This document shows positions 47,214-59,108 of a DNA stretch of 64,000 bases, in pieces. A program made the translations under genes and the position numbers. This stretch comes from Stutzerimonas stutzeri (GTDB lineage: Bacteria; Pseudomonadota; Gammaproteobacteria; Pseudomonadales; Pseudomonadaceae): the NCBI RefSeq assembly GCF_002909485.1, contig NZ_PPXG01000007.1:62001-126000 (forward strand), read 5' to 3'. The notes below the pieces were generated by a model. That model was not told the origin of the DNA. It saw nothing but the letters and a program-made list of their open reading frames with translations, and did not search any database. Numbering within the stretch: the stretch's first letter is position 1; the number at the start of each line of letters is the position of its first letter.

Positions 47214-48110
47214 TTAAAGCCCGCGCTGCCATTCCTCGCGCAGTGGGGCATTGCGCGGATCCTCGATGGCTTCTCGCACACGACGCAGCAGGCCCGGCTT
47301 ATCAGCGCCTAACACCCCCTTGAGCACTAGGTAGTTGGACGCGTGATCGCTGCGGAAAACCGTGTCGTTCAATTCGAGATCCTCCAGCAGCCATTCCAAC
47401 TCGCGAAACAGGTCCGCCGGAAGCAGTGGCTCAAAATCCTCATACCCGTGCCGGAAGCGCGCCTCGCCTTGCGGAAAGCTGACCACCAGCGTGGACAGAA
47501 ACTCAGGCTGTGCCGCATTCATCAATCGAGCAGAATTGCGTGCGTGCTGGCGGCTGAGCCGAAGGCCACCTAGGCCGTTGAGAATCATCACCGAACGCGC
47601 GATCCCCGCCTGTCCGAGCTTATCCAACGCACTGAGGGTCGATTCATATGTCTCGCCCTTGTTGACCAGTGCCAGCACCTCATCATCCCCAGACTCGGCG
47701 CCGACATAGGCCATACCGAGCCCCGCATCAGCCAGTTCCCGCAACTCTGCGACGGATTTCTTGCGCAGGTTGCGAGGCAGGCAATAGCTGGAGACTCGCT
47801 GTACCTCCGGCAGACACTGGCGAATCTGCTGGAGGATCGTCAACAGCCGTCGGGTCGGCAGTACCAACGCATCGCCGTCGGCGAGGAACACGCGCTGAAC
47901 GATCATCTGCTCGCCACAACGGCGGATCTCCTCGAGCACCTCAGCCTCGTTGCGGGCACGAAACCGCTTCTGCTCGGCGGTATACATTTCGCAGAAGGTA
48001 CAGTTGTTCCAGGAGCAACCATTGGTCACAGGCAGGATCAACGAATGCGCTTCGCTGGGCGGGCGGAACACCGGTTCTATGTAACGGATGGGAAACTCGC
48101 TTGCTCTCAT
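47214..48110 (-). CDS. Radical SAM protein of unknown substrate
   Basis: A 298-residue radical SAM enzyme. The cluster-binding cysteines are C32, C37 and C40 in NGCSWNNCTFCEMY, that is Cx4Cx2C rather than the common Cx3Cx2C, as in one conserved subfamily. The GAESGDDEVL and GKGE-like VNKGETYEST elements of the SAM barrel follow, so the core is intact. No partner gene indicates a substrate. Confidence 0.85.
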   Translation of the reverse strand: MRASEFPIRYIEPVFRPPSEAHSLILPVTNGCSWNNCTFCEMYTAEQKRFRARNEAEVLEEIRRCGEQMIVQRVFLADGDALVLPTRRLLTILQQIRQCLPEVQRVSSYCLPRNLRKKSVAELRELADAGLGMAYVGAESGDDEVLALVNKGETYESTLSALDKLGQAGIARSVMILNGLGGLRLSRQHARNSARLMNAAQPEFLSTLVVSFPQGEARFRHGYEDFEPLLPADLFRELEWLLEDLELNDTVFRSDHASNYLVLKGVLGADKPGLLRRVREAIEDPRNAPLREEWQRGL

Positions 48111-48147
48111 TGCTGCCCTGCTTTTGCTTCGTCATTCGGCCTTGGGA

Positions 48148-48768
48148 TCAGTCGCGCTTGCGCTTGTTGCCCATGCGCACGCCAATGTCCATCAGAAACT
48201 GGAAGAAGCCGTCCTGATCCTCCAGCACGTTGCTCCAGAAAGGCGAGTGGTACAGCGCCACGGCTCCGTGCACCAGCGCCCAGGCGGCGCAATAGTGGAA
48301 GTAAGGCGGCACATCCTCCAGTTTGCCTTCGGCGATGCGTCCTTTGATTAGCTGAGTCAGGTGTTCGAAATTGGAGGCGCGGATGCTGTGTAGCTGCTCG
48401 ACCATCTCCGGCACCTGATTGCCTTTGACTACTTTCTCTTCGAGACGGTCGAACAAGCGATAGCGCTGTGGGTCACCCATGCGGAACTCGAAGTAAGCAC
48501 GCGAAAGCGCTTCCTTGTCGCGATCCAGATCAGGCGAGTGCAACAACTTGTTCAGATCGCGCTCGTAATCGAGCATCAGCCGCAGATAGATTTCGGCCTT
48601 GGACTTGAAGTGCTTGTAGATGGTGCCTTTGCCGATACCAACCGCATCGGCAATCATCTCGACGGTAACGCTGTCCTCTCCTTGATCGAGAAAGAGCTGC
48701 AACGCAGTGTCGAGGATTTCCTGTTCGCGGCGACGAAATTCGCGGACCTTACGAGGTTCATTCTGCAT
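48148..48768 (-). CDS. TetR-family regulator
   Basis: A 206-residue repressor-type protein. The N-terminal helix-turn-helix VEMIADAVGIGKGTIYKHFKSKAEIY is at about residues 35-62; the C-terminal ligand domain is all helical. It diverges from the class-V aminotransferase-like gene across about 70 bp that contain inverted half-sites (see 48773-48800), so autoregulation and control of that gene are plausible. Confidence 0.9.
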   Translation of the reverse strand: MQNEPRKVREFRRREQEILDTALQLFLDQGEDSVTVEMIADAVGIGKGTIYKHFKSKAEIYLRLMLDYERDLNKLLHSPDLDRDKEALSRAYFEFRMGDPQRYRLFDRLEEKVVKGNQVPEMVEQLHSIRASNFEHLTQLIKGRIAEGKLEDVPPYFHYCAAWALVHGAVALYHSPFWSNVLEDQDGFFQFLMDIGVRMGNKRKRD

Positions 48769-48772
48769 AAGA

Positions 48773-48800
48773 GGCTGCTTAGGTGAATATCAAGGCAGCC
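48773..48800. promoter_or_regulatory. Possible TetR operator (GGCTGC...GCAGCC)
   Basis: GGCTGC at 48773-48778 and GCAGCC at 48795-48800 form an inverted pair with 16 bp between, in the gap between the divergent TetR gene and the aminotransferase-like gene. A second nested pair TTAGG/CCTAA overlaps it. Spacing is wider than many TetR operators, so this is only a candidate. Confidence 0.35.
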
Positions 48801-48841
48801 ATTATGCCTAACCGGTCATGAAATGCACGGAACATCCATCC

Positions 48842-49975
48842 ATGATTCAAATCAATGACGAATTTCCTCAAATAGTCGGATTGCGATATCTGAACCACGC
48901 AGCCGTCGCGCCCTGGCCTCTCCGAGCCGCACAGGCGGTAAGTGCTTTCGCTGAACAGAACGCGACCCTCGGTGCGCGCGACTATCCACAATGGCTCAAG
49001 GTGGAACACAGCTTGCGTCAGCGGCTGACGCGGCTGCTCAATGCGCCGACCAGCGCGGATGTCGCACTGGTAAAGAACACCTCCGAAGCCCTGTCATTTG
49101 TGGCGTTCGGACTGGACTGGAAAAGCGGGGATCAAATCGTTATCAGCGATGAAGAGTTTCCGTCCAACCGCGTCGTTTGGGAGGCGCTGCGGCCACAAGG
49201 CGTCGAAGTCATTCAGGTCAGTCTCAAGGGGAAGGATCCCGAGGGTGACCTTCTGGCCGCGTGTGGTCCACGGGTGCGACTTATGGCGATCAGCGCCGTG
49301 CAATACGCCAGCGGCATGCGTCTGGATCTGGCGCGTCTGGGCGAAGGCTGCGAGCAACACGGGGTACTCCTGTGCATCGATGCGATTCAGCAGTTGGGCG
49401 CCCTGCCCTTCGATGTACAGCAAAGCCGCTGCGCCTTCGCCATGGCGGACGGTCACAAATGGATGCTCGGCCCTGAGGGGCTCGGTGTTTTCTATTGTCG
49501 TAGCGACCTGCGCGATCAGCTGAAACTGCACGAATACGGCTGGCACATGCTGGAACACGCTGGCGACTACGACCGCATGGATTGGGAGCCAGCGCGCAGC
49601 GCCAGACGCTTCGAGTGCGGCAGCCCGAACCTGCTGGGTGCAATGGCACTGGAAGCCAGTCTATCCCTGCTTGAGGAAGTCGGAATGGTGCAGGTAGCCA
49701 AAGCGCTGGATGAGCGTATCGAATGGCTGACTCAAGGGCTCAATGGCCTGAACGGAATCGAAATCCTGTCGTCAGGCCAGACGCAACGCCGCTCCGGCAT
49801 TATCGCGTTCCGCCTCGAGGGGTGGGCGAATGCGGCACTGTTCGAACGCCTCAAGGCTGCACAGGTAGTTTGCGCATTGCGCGGCGGCGGCATCCGCTTC
49901 TCGCCGCATTTCTACACGCCAGAACGGGTGATCGAAGAAACGCTTGCCCTGTTACGGGACACAGCTGCGCACTGA
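48842..49975 (+). CDS. Class-V aminotransferase-like PLP enzyme
   Basis: A 377-residue protein of the cysteine desulfurase/kynureninase-like class V fold. LNHAAVAPWP near the N-terminus, VKNTSEALSFVAFG, ISAVQYASGMRLDL, and the PLP-lysine region ADGHKWMLGPEGLGVFYC are typical. It has no obvious Cys loop of NifS/IscS type, so a desulfurase role is not assumed. The start is uncertain: an ATG eight codons upstream (48818) is also possible. Confidence 0.82.
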   Translation: MIQINDEFPQIVGLRYLNHAAVAPWPLRAAQAVSAFAEQNATLGARDYPQWLKVEHSLRQRLTRLLNAPTSADVALVKNTSEALSFVAFGLDWKSGDQIVISDEEFPSNRVVWEALRPQGVEVIQVSLKGKDPEGDLLAACGPRVRLMAISAVQYASGMRLDLARLGEGCEQHGVLLCIDAIQQLGALPFDVQQSRCAFAMADGHKWMLGPEGLGVFYCRSDLRDQLKLHEYGWHMLEHAGDYDRMDWEPARSARRFECGSPNLLGAMALEASLSLLEEVGMVQVAKALDERIEWLTQGLNGLNGIEILSSGQTQRRSGIIAFRLEGWANAALFERLKAAQVVCALRGGGIRFSPHFYTPERVIEETLALLRDTAAH

Positions 49976-50053
49976 CGGCGATCAACCAGCGAGACATGTA
50001 TTCCAAATGCGTTTAAAAATCGCGCAAATCCGCCTGCACAGTGGAGATACAGC

Positions 50054-50062
50054 GCTAATACT
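50054..50062 (+). promoter_or_regulatory. RpoS-like -10 element before the RgsA candidate
   Basis: GCTAATACT resembles the extended -10 (CTATACT) favoured by sigma-S, with no good -35. The start site would lie at about 50068-50070, exactly at the base of the first RNA hairpin. RgsA is RpoS-dependent in P. aeruginosa. Confidence 0.5.
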
Positions 50063-50069
50063 TGAGTAA

Positions 50070-50175
50070 CTGGCCGGGCAATCCCCCCACTGCCCAGCCA
50101 GATGAGGTCGCTAGGATTGCGATTTCATACTCCTAATGGTCTTGGCCCGGTTTCTCAGGAAACCGGGTTTTTTTT
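50070..50175 (+). ncRNA. rgsA: RgsA (P16) small RNA candidate
   Basis: A non-coding stretch with two clear RNA structures. The first is hairpin CTGGC-C-GGGCA...TGCCC-A-GCCAG (50070-50101) with a C-rich loop; the second is a strong terminator CCCGGTTTC-TCAG-GAAACCGGG followed by eight T (50146-50175). Position between the aminotransferase-like gene and the tatD side of the locus matches the known site of rgsA in P. aeruginosa, an approximately 100-120-nt sRNA tied to RpoS, Gac and stress survival. Identity rests on synteny, length and structure from memory. Confidence 0.72.
50146..50175 (+). terminator. Rho-independent terminator of the RgsA candidate
   Basis: A 9-bp perfect stem CCCGGTTTC/GAAACCGGG with TCAG tetraloop and a run of eight T. 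It reads in the plus direction, 170 bp after the aminotransferase-like stop, and so most simply ends a separate short transcript. Confidence 0.92.
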
Positions 50176-50198
50176 GCCTCATGACCGCTAGAGAAGCA

Positions 50199-51593
50199 CT
50201 ACATCGCCTTCGCAAGCAGACGAGCCCGAAGCTGATAGCACAGCCAAAGGAAGCCAACCCATACGGGAATGGCGAAAACCGACATGCGAATGCCCGGCAG
50301 CCACAGCATGATGACCAGTATTCCACCCACGAAGGCTAGGCACAGGTAATTGCTCAGCGGGAACCAAAACGCCTTGAAGCTTGGCTCAACCCCTTGGCGC
50401 TGCATTGCACGACGGAACTTGAGGTGCGCAAGACTGATCATCGCCCAGTTGATCACCAACGCAGCCACAGCGAGGGACATAAGCACTTCGAGAGCGCCTT
50501 GCGGAAACAGGTAGTTCACTGCCACGCAGAGCAGCGTTACCAACGCCGACACACCCACCGCGAGGACTGGCACCCCACGGGCGTTGATCTTCATCAGACT
50601 GCGCGGCGCATCGCCCTGCTCTGCCAGGCCGTACAGCATACGGCTGTTGCAATACACGCCACTGTTATAGACCGACAGCGCCGCGGTGAGCACGACGAAG
50701 TTGAGCAGGTGCGCAGCCGTGTCGCTGCCGATCAGCGAAAATATCTGCACGAAAGGACTGCCACTGTAGGGATCGCCCGCCGAACCCAACGTCTGCAGCA
50801 GCGCGTCCCAGGGATAAAGCGCCAATAGCACCGTCAAGGCGCCTATGTAAAAGATCAGAATACGATAGACGACCTGATTGATTGCCTTGGGGATAACCGT
50901 TTTCGGGTCCGCCGCTTCCGCCGCTGTGATGCCAACCAGCTCAAGGCCGCCAAAGGAAAACATGATGATCGCCAAGGCTAGCAACATGCCACTGAAGCCA
51001 TTGGGAAAAAACCCACCATGCGCCCAAAGATTGCTGATGCTCGCCTGCTCGCCCCCCTGGCCACTGACCAGCAGGAAAAGCCCGAGCAGAATCATGCCGA
51101 CGATCGCGGCGACCTTGACGATGGCGAACCAGAACTCGGCTTCACCAAAGGCTTTGACGTTACTGAGGTTGATCAGATTGATCAGAACAAAGAACGCAGT
51201 GGCTGTCGCCCAAGTCGGAATCTCGGGCCACCAGAACTGCACGTACTTGCCCACCGCCGTCAGCTCGGCCATGCCTACCAGAACGTAGAGCACCCAGTAA
51301 TTCCAGCCGGAAAGAAATCCCGCATACCCGCCGCCGTACTTGTGTGCGAAGTGGCTGAAGGAACCTGCAACCGGCTCCTCGACGATCATCTCGCCGAGCT
51401 GGCGCATGATCAGAAAAGCGATGAAGCCACCAATCGCGTAGCCAAGAATCATCGACGGCCCAGCGCTTCTCAATACCCCTGCCGAGCCCAGAAATAACCC
51501 GGTGCCAATCGCGCCGCCGAGCGCAATCAGCTGGATATGGCGATTCTTCAGCCCACGTTGGAGCGATCCGGTGTGTAGCGTCTCAGCGGTCAT
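50199..51593 (-). CDS. Amino acid permease (AroP/PheP-like, AAT family)
   Basis: A 464-residue APC-superfamily transporter with about 12 transmembrane segments. The family signature RHIQLIALGGAIGTGLFLGSAG is at the N-terminus; GGFIAFLIMRQLGEMIVEEPVAGSFSHFA and SFGGLELVGITAAEAADPKTVIPKAINQV follow. Sequence resembles aromatic amino acid permeases, but substrate cannot be fixed from sequence. It starts at MTAETLHTG with AAGGTGG upstream. Confidence 0.9.
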   Translation of the reverse strand: MTAETLHTGSLQRGLKNRHIQLIALGGAIGTGLFLGSAGVLRSAGPSMILGYAIGGFIAFLIMRQLGEMIVEEPVAGSFSHFAHKYGGGYAGFLSGWNYWVLYVLVGMAELTAVGKYVQFWWPEIPTWATATAFFVLINLINLSNVKAFGEAEFWFAIVKVAAIVGMILLGLFLLVSGQGGEQASISNLWAHGGFFPNGFSGMLLALAIIMFSFGGLELVGITAAEAADPKTVIPKAINQVVYRILIFYIGALTVLLALYPWDALLQTLGSAGDPYSGSPFVQIFSLIGSDTAAHLLNFVVLTAALSVYNSGVYCNSRMLYGLAEQGDAPRSLMKINARGVPVLAVGVSALVTLLCVAVNYLFPQGALEVLMSLAVAALVINWAMISLAHLKFRRAMQRQGVEPSFKAFWFPLSNYLCLAFVGGILVIMLWLPGIRMSVFAIPVWVGFLWLCYQLRARLLAKAM

Positions 51594-51715
51594 GCGCCAC
51601 CTTGGGGTCAATAGAGCGGTACAGCGCGATACGCAAAGCGTCCGATGCGAGCTGGCAAACGGGAAACAATCGATACACGCCCTAAGATGCAGTCAGCGAG
51701 TGCTCGACTGCCACG

Positions 51716-52501
51716 TCAGCCGCCAACCCTTGCCTGCGGAAACAGCGTTTTGAAATTCGCTGTGGTCTGTTCGGCCAGCGCATCGAAGGAAACGCCGCGC
51801 AGCTCGGCGAGAAACTCAGCCACTTCGCGCACGTACTGCGGCAGGTTCGGTTTGCCGCGATACGGTATCGGCGCCAGATAAGGTGCATCTGTTTCGACCA
51901 GCAAACGATCAGCGGGGACCTGCCGAGCCACGTCTCGCAGCGCATCGGCGTTGCGGAAAGTGACGATTCCAGAGAGCGAGATATAGAACCCCAGATCAAG
52001 CGCCGCCTTGGCCATTTCCCAGTCCTCGGTGAAACAATGCAGCACGCCCGCTTGGGGTAGCGACGCCTCCCGCAGCAATGCCAGCGTATCGGCGCGCGCC
52101 GCACGGGTATGAACGATCACCGGCTTGCCCGTGAGCCGAGCAGCTTCGAGGTGCAGGCGGAACGACTGCTGCTGCATCTGCGCCGCACCCGGCTCGTAGT
52201 GATAGTCCAGCCCCGTTTCACCGATGGCGACAGCATGCGGATGCTGCAACTCGCTCAGCAACCAATCCAGCACCGGCTGGCTCGTCGATTCCAGATCCAG
52301 AGGGTGGACGCCGATCGAGCAATCGACATCAGCATAACGTTCGGCCAAAGCCTTTACCGCTGCGGTGTTATCGGCGCTTACACCGATACAGAGGAAGTGC
52401 CCGACCCCGCGTGATCGAGCAGCGTCCAGCGCTGCATCGAGTGAGCCGTCGTGGGCGGTCAGGTCGAGTCGGTCAAGGTGACAGTGGGAATCTACCAACA
52501 T
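51716..52501 (-). CDS. tatD: TatD-family metal-dependent DNase
   Basis: A 261-residue TIM-barrel hydrolase. Metal ligands are in MLVDSHCHLDRLD (HxH), the central GETGLDYHY (Glu), PVIVHTRAA and GVLHCFTED (His residues), and LLVETDAPYLAP (Asp). ATG at 52501 is chosen over an in-frame GTG three codons upstream because the family begins at MLVDSH. It is the last gene of the fab/holB block. Confidence 0.93.
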   Translation of the reverse strand: MLVDSHCHLDRLDLTAHDGSLDAALDAARSRGVGHFLCIGVSADNTAAVKALAERYADVDCSIGVHPLDLESTSQPVLDWLLSELQHPHAVAIGETGLDYHYEPGAAQMQQQSFRLHLEAARLTGKPVIVHTRAARADTLALLREASLPQAGVLHCFTEDWEMAKAALDLGFYISLSGIVTFRNADALRDVARQVPADRLLVETDAPYLAPIPYRGKPNLPQYVREVAEFLAELRGVSFDALAEQTTANFKTLFPQARVGG

Positions 52502-52622
52502 GAAAGGCACTACTTGCTATCGCGAAAAAGGGGCGATTGTAGAGCAAATAGCAGACGATCAGGAAAGACGAACAGACTTGCGGCTAGCTGCAGGCATCGA
52601 GCAAGCGCCAGTCGCCTGGGCG

Positions 52623-52979
52623 CTACATCGTGTGGGTTGGACGGTCCGATTTGAGTGCACCGGCCAAATAGGTTTCGATTTTGTTGCGCGCCGTACTGTC
52701 GCCTTCATTGAACTGCACGCCAATACCGGCAGCGCGACTGCCTTGGGCGCCTTTAGGCGTAATCCAGACCACCTTGCCTGCAACCGGAATCTTCTCCGGC
52801 TCATCCATCAGGTTGAGGAGCATGAATACCTCATCGCCAAGCTTGTAGCTCTTGTTGGTCGGAATGAACAATCCGCCATGTTTGATGAAGGGCATGAACG
52901 CCGCGTAGAGCACCGACTTGTCCTTGATGGTCAAGGACAGAATGCCATTACGTGGTCCAAGATTTGCTGGCAGGCTCAT
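52623..52979 (-). CDS. pilZ: Type IV pilus protein PilZ
   Basis: A 118-residue founding-type PilZ protein needed for type IV pilus assembly through FimX/PilB. It has PilZ-domain blocks SLTIKDKSVLYAAFMPFIKHGGLFIPT, VAGKVVWITPKGAQGSRAAGIGVQF, but lacks the N-terminal RxxxR motif, so like P. aeruginosa PilZ it should not bind c-di-GMP directly. It follows holB by 31 bp. Confidence 0.94.
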   Translation of the reverse strand: MSLPANLGPRNGILSLTIKDKSVLYAAFMPFIKHGGLFIPTNKSYKLGDEVFMLLNLMDEPEKIPVAGKVVWITPKGAQGSRAAGIGVQFNEGDSTARNKIETYLAGALKSDRPTHTM

Positions 52980-53010
52980 GCGGTGTTCCTAACGAAAATT
53001 CCAGTCGATT

Positions 53011-55685
<2,675 letters not shown>

Positions 55686-55689
<4 letters not shown>

Positions 55690-56507
55690 GAATCACTCAG
55701 CAGGTCGGCAACATCGGACTGCAGTTTACGGGTCAGCGGGCCGACGGGCCAGACGCGCTCGGCCAAACCTGTCACGGGCCAGACACCATAGAGGCTGTTG
55801 CAAAGAAAAACCTCGTCGGCCTGCAGCAGCTCGGCATAGCTGATATCGCGCTCGTCGACGGTAATCGCCAACCGTGACGCCCGCGCCATGATTTCGGCCC
55901 GCATGACACCGGCCACGCCGCAGCGGCTGAGCGACGCAGTAACCAGCTCGCCGTCTACGATGAGAAATAGATTGCTGAACACGCCCTCGATTACCCTTCC
56001 GGACATGTCGCGCATCAGACCTTCGGCATAGTCAGGATCGCACCATTCGGCGCGCGCCAGAACCTGCTCAAGGCGGTTCAGGTGCTTGACGCCGGCAAGC
56101 AAAGGTTGCTCGGCGAGACGTGTGGCACAGGGAAAAAGCCGTACACCAGCTTCAGCGTGCTGCTGCGGGTACGCGGGAAGCGGCGAACCTAGCAACAAGC
56201 GTTGCGGTTGACAGGGTTGCGGCGCTGCATAACCGCGCTGTCCGACACCGCGGGTGACGATTAGCTTGGCAACACCCTGCCCCAGCGCCAGGCAAAACTG
56301 CAACAGCTCATTGCGCAGGCTATCGGCATCAACGGGAATACCGAGGCGCTGGCAACCACCACTCAGACGCTGCAGATGTCGCTCGACCAGCCGCGCCTGG
56401 CCGCCTACGACGCGGATCGTCTCGAACAACCCATCGCCGTAGGCCAGACCGCGATCATGAACGGACAGGCCATCACTGGGCTGTCCGTTCAGCCAACTCA
56501 ATCTCAC
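55686..56507 (-). CDS. pabC: Aminodeoxychorismate lyase
   Basis: A 273-residue fold-type-IV PLP enzyme making p-aminobenzoate for folate. [14 protein letters not shown], the PLP lysine in [13 protein letters not shown], and [15 protein letters not shown] are typical. It starts with GTG overlapping the fabF stop (GTGA), so translation is coupled. Its location between fabF and mltG is the usual one. Confidence 0.94.
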
Positions 56508-57748
56508 TCGGCAAACCGGCGGAACACCAGCGAACCATTGGTCCCACCGAAACCGAAGGAGTTGGACACAGCGACTTCGATCGGCCTCGGCTTGGCATGA
56601 TGCGGCACGAAGTCGAGGTCACAGCCCTCGTCTGGCTCGTGCAGATTGATGGTTGGCGGCGCCACCTGATCGCGAATCGCCAACACGCTGAAGATTGCCT
56701 CCACGGCGCCGGCCGCGCCGAGTAGATGGCCGACCATGGACTTGGTCGAACTCACCGACAACTCGTAGGCGTGATCACCGAATACGCTGCGAATCGCCGC
56801 AGCCTCGGCTTTATCACCAGCGGGAGTCGATGTGCCGTGTGCATTGATGTACTGCACCTGATCGCCATTGAGCTGAGCATCCTTCAGCGCATTGCGAATA
56901 CACCGCGCCGCACCGGCCCCGTCCTCGGGCGGCGAGGTCATGTGAAACGCATCGGCGCTCATTCCGAAACCAATCAGCTCGGCATAGATGTGTGCACCGC
57001 GAGCCTTGGCATGCTCCAGCTCTTCAAGCACTAGCGCGCCCGCGCCATCGGACAGTACGAAGCCATCGCGCTCCTTGTCCCACGGGCGACTCGCTGCGGC
57101 TGGATCATCGTTACGCGTGGACAATGCCCGCGCTGCAGCAAAACCACCTATACCGAGTCCACTGGCTGCCATCTCGGAGCCGCCGGCGACCATGACATCG
57201 GCCTCGCCATAGGCGATGTTGCGCGCGGCCATGCCAATGCAATGGGTACCCGTAGTGCAGGCGGTGGCGATCGCATAGTTGGGGCCCTGCAACCCGAGGT
57301 GAATCGACAGGAAGCCAGACACCATATTGATGATGGAGCCCGGCACGAAGAATGGCGAAATACGCCGCGGGCCTTGCTCGATCAGCGCTTTGCAGCTGTT
57401 TTCGATATTGGTCAGGCCGCCGATACCCGAACCCATCGCGACTCCGATGCGCTCTCGGTTGGCGTCAGTGACCTCCAGCCCGGAATCACGCACGGCCTGA
57501 AAGCTTGCAGCAAGGCCGTATTGAATGAAGAGGTCGAGCTTGCGCGCTTCTTTTGCCGGCAGATACTGCTCGACATCGAAGCCCTTGACCGACCCGCCAA
57601 AACGAGTGGAATAGGCAGAAAGATCCATATGCTCGATCAGGCCGATGCCACTGCGGCCGGCGAGAATTCCCTGCCAGCTGCTCGGCACATCGTTACCCAG
57701 TGGCGATAGCATGCCCATCCCGGTGACTACGACGCGTCTACGCGACAC
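56504..57748 (-). CDS. fabF: 3-oxoacyl-ACP synthase II
   Basis: A 414-residue condensing enzyme extending acyl-ACP in fatty acid synthesis. The catalytic Cys lies in [11 protein letters not shown], and the His residues in [14 protein letters not shown] and [12 protein letters not shown]. It starts with GTG ([11 protein letters not shown]) preceded by AGGAG. It lies 172 bp after acpP, across a strong hairpin. Confidence 0.97.
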   Translation of the reverse strand: MSRRRVVVTGMGMLSPLGNDVPSSWQGILAGRSGIGLIEHMDLSAYSTRFGGSVKGFDVEQYLPAKEARKLDLFIQYGLAASFQAVRDSGLEVTDANRERIGVAMGSGIGGLTNIENSCKALIEQGPRRISPFFVPGSIINMVSGFLSIHLGLQGPNYAIATACTTGTHCIGMAARNIAYGEADVMVAGGSEMAASGLGIGGFAAARALSTRNDDPAAASRPWDKERDGFVLSDGAGALVLEELEHAKARGAHIYAELIGFGMSADAFHMTSPPEDGAGAARCIRNALKDAQLNGDQVQYINAHGTSTPAGDKAEAAAIRSVFGDHAYELSVSSTKSMVGHLLGAAGAVEAIFSVLAIRDQVAPPTINLHEPDEGCDLDFVPHHAKPRPIEVAVSNSFGFGGTNGSLVFRRFAE

Positions 57749-57856
57749 AGCGATTACTCCTATTACCTAACGTACTTGGCTCGACTCCCGCCAAGACAGG
57801 ACCGATCCCCCTGCTCTGGTGCGCATAGCACCCGCAACCTGGGTGAATCCTTCTCA

Positions 57857-57896
57857 AAGAAAAGCCGCACTACCTCGATCAAGGCAGTGCGGCTTT
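57857..57896 (-). terminator. Hairpin terminator/attenuator between acpP and fabF
   Basis: The minus strand reads AAAGCCGCACTGCC-TTGATCGA-GGTAGTGCGGCTTT followed by TCTTT: a 14-bp stem with one mismatch and an eight-base loop. It likely stops most acpP transcripts, so that acpP message exceeds fabF; read-through or another promoter would then supply fabF. Confidence 0.78.
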
Positions 57897-57920
57897 CCTG
57901 TTTCCGAAGCGGATTACAAC

Positions 57921-58157
57921 TTACTGCGCGTGCGCATTGATGTAATCGATGGCTTCCTGAACGGTGGTGATTTTCTCAGCCTGCTCGTCCGGGATTTCGG
58001 TCTCGAATTCCTCTTCCAGAGCCATCACCAGCTCAACGGTGTCAAGAGAGTCGGCACCCAGGTCTTCGACGAAGGAAGCGCTGTTGGTTACTTCCTCTTC
58101 TTTAACGCCAAGTTGCTCGGCAACGATTTTCTTGACGCGTTCTTCGATGGTGCTCAT
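57921..58157 (-). CDS. acpP: Acyl carrier protein
   Basis: A 78-residue ACP. The phosphopantetheine Ser is S37 in [19 protein letters not shown]. It is acidic throughout, of normal length, and lies between fabG and fabF with its own predicted promoter upstream. Confidence 0.98.
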
Positions 58158-58207
58158 ACCTTGTTTTCACTCCTATGGAAAAATCAGGCAGCTGGTCTGC
58201 GCGGTAG

Positions 58208-58235
58208 TGTATAGAAAGCGTTTTCCGCATTTCAA
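58208..58235 (-). promoter_or_regulatory. Sigma-70 promoter of acpP
   Basis: On the minus strand, TTGAAA (58230-58235), 16-bp spacer, TATACA (58208-58213). Transcription would begin near 58201, a 44-base leader before acpP. It lies after a weak hairpin (GACAG..CTGTC, about 58309-58329) that may end the fabG transcript. Confidence 0.65.
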
Positions 58236-58350
58236 GCTGGAAGCAGGCAAGCATGACGCCGCCTTCAACCATCTGTCTATAACGCAGCTGCAGTTTATAG
58301 CTAATTTAAAGACAGCCCTTATGACTGTCCTCCTGCGTTGGCCGTCACAC

Positions 58351-59094
58351 TCAGCTCATGTACATGCCGCCATTCACCGGAACCGTAGCACCAGTTACAT
58401 AAGCAGCGCCGTCCGAAGCGAGAAACGCGACGACCTTGGCAATTTCTTCGGCCTGACCGAGACGCCCCAGGGGAATTTGCCCCAGGAGCGCATCGCGCTG
58501 GGCTTCCGGCAACTCGCGAGTCATATCGGTATCAATGAAACCGGGCGCCACGGAGTTCACCGTGATGCCACGCGACCCAACCTCACGAGCCAATGCACGA
58601 CTGAAACCCTCCAGACCGGCTTTGGCTGCCGCGTAGTTTACCTGTCCGGCGTTGCCCATGGCACCAACCACCGAACCGATATTGATGATTCGTCCCCAGC
58701 GCGCCTTCGTCATGCCACGCAGTACGCCCTTTGTGAGGCGATACAGGCTGCTCAAATTGGTATTGATGACATCATGCCATTCGTCATCTTTCATACGCAG
58801 CATGAGGTTATCGCGGGTGATACCGGCATTATTGACCAGAATTGCCGGCTGCCCAAGATGCTGCTGGATGTGCTCGAGGGTGGTGCTGACCGACTCGTCA
58901 TTGCCAACATCAAGTACCAGCCCGGCACCTTCGATACCGTTGCTCTTCAGTGTCTCGGCAATGCGCTCGGCACCGGACGGCGTAGTTGCAGTACCGATAA
59001 CGATTGCGCCCTGGCGGCCCAACTCAAGGGCAATGGCCTGGCCAATACCACGGCTTGCGCCGGTTACCAACGCCACCTTACCTTGCAGATTCAT
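58351..59094 (-). CDS. fabG: 3-oxoacyl-ACP reductase
   Basis: A 247-residue SDR reducing beta-ketoacyl-ACP with NADPH. TGASRGIG, NNAG, and the catalytic Ser/Tyr/Lys in NIGSVVGAMGNAGQVNYAAAK are present; the end is NGGMYMS. ATG at 59094 with AAGGAG six bases upstream is chosen; the open frame continues upstream through fabD but that part is not FabG. Confidence 0.97.
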   Translation of the reverse strand: MNLQGKVALVTGASRGIGQAIALELGRQGAIVIGTATTPSGAERIAETLKSNGIEGAGLVLDVGNDESVSTTLEHIQQHLGQPAILVNNAGITRDNLMLRMKDDEWHDVINTNLSSLYRLTKGVLRGMTKARWGRIINIGSVVGAMGNAGQVNYAAAKAGLEGFSRALAREVGSRGITVNSVAPGFIDTDMTRELPEAQRDALLGQIPLGRLGQAEEIAKVVAFLASDGAAYVTGATVPVNGGMYMS

Positions 59095-59108
59095 AGCATT
59101 CTCCTTGT

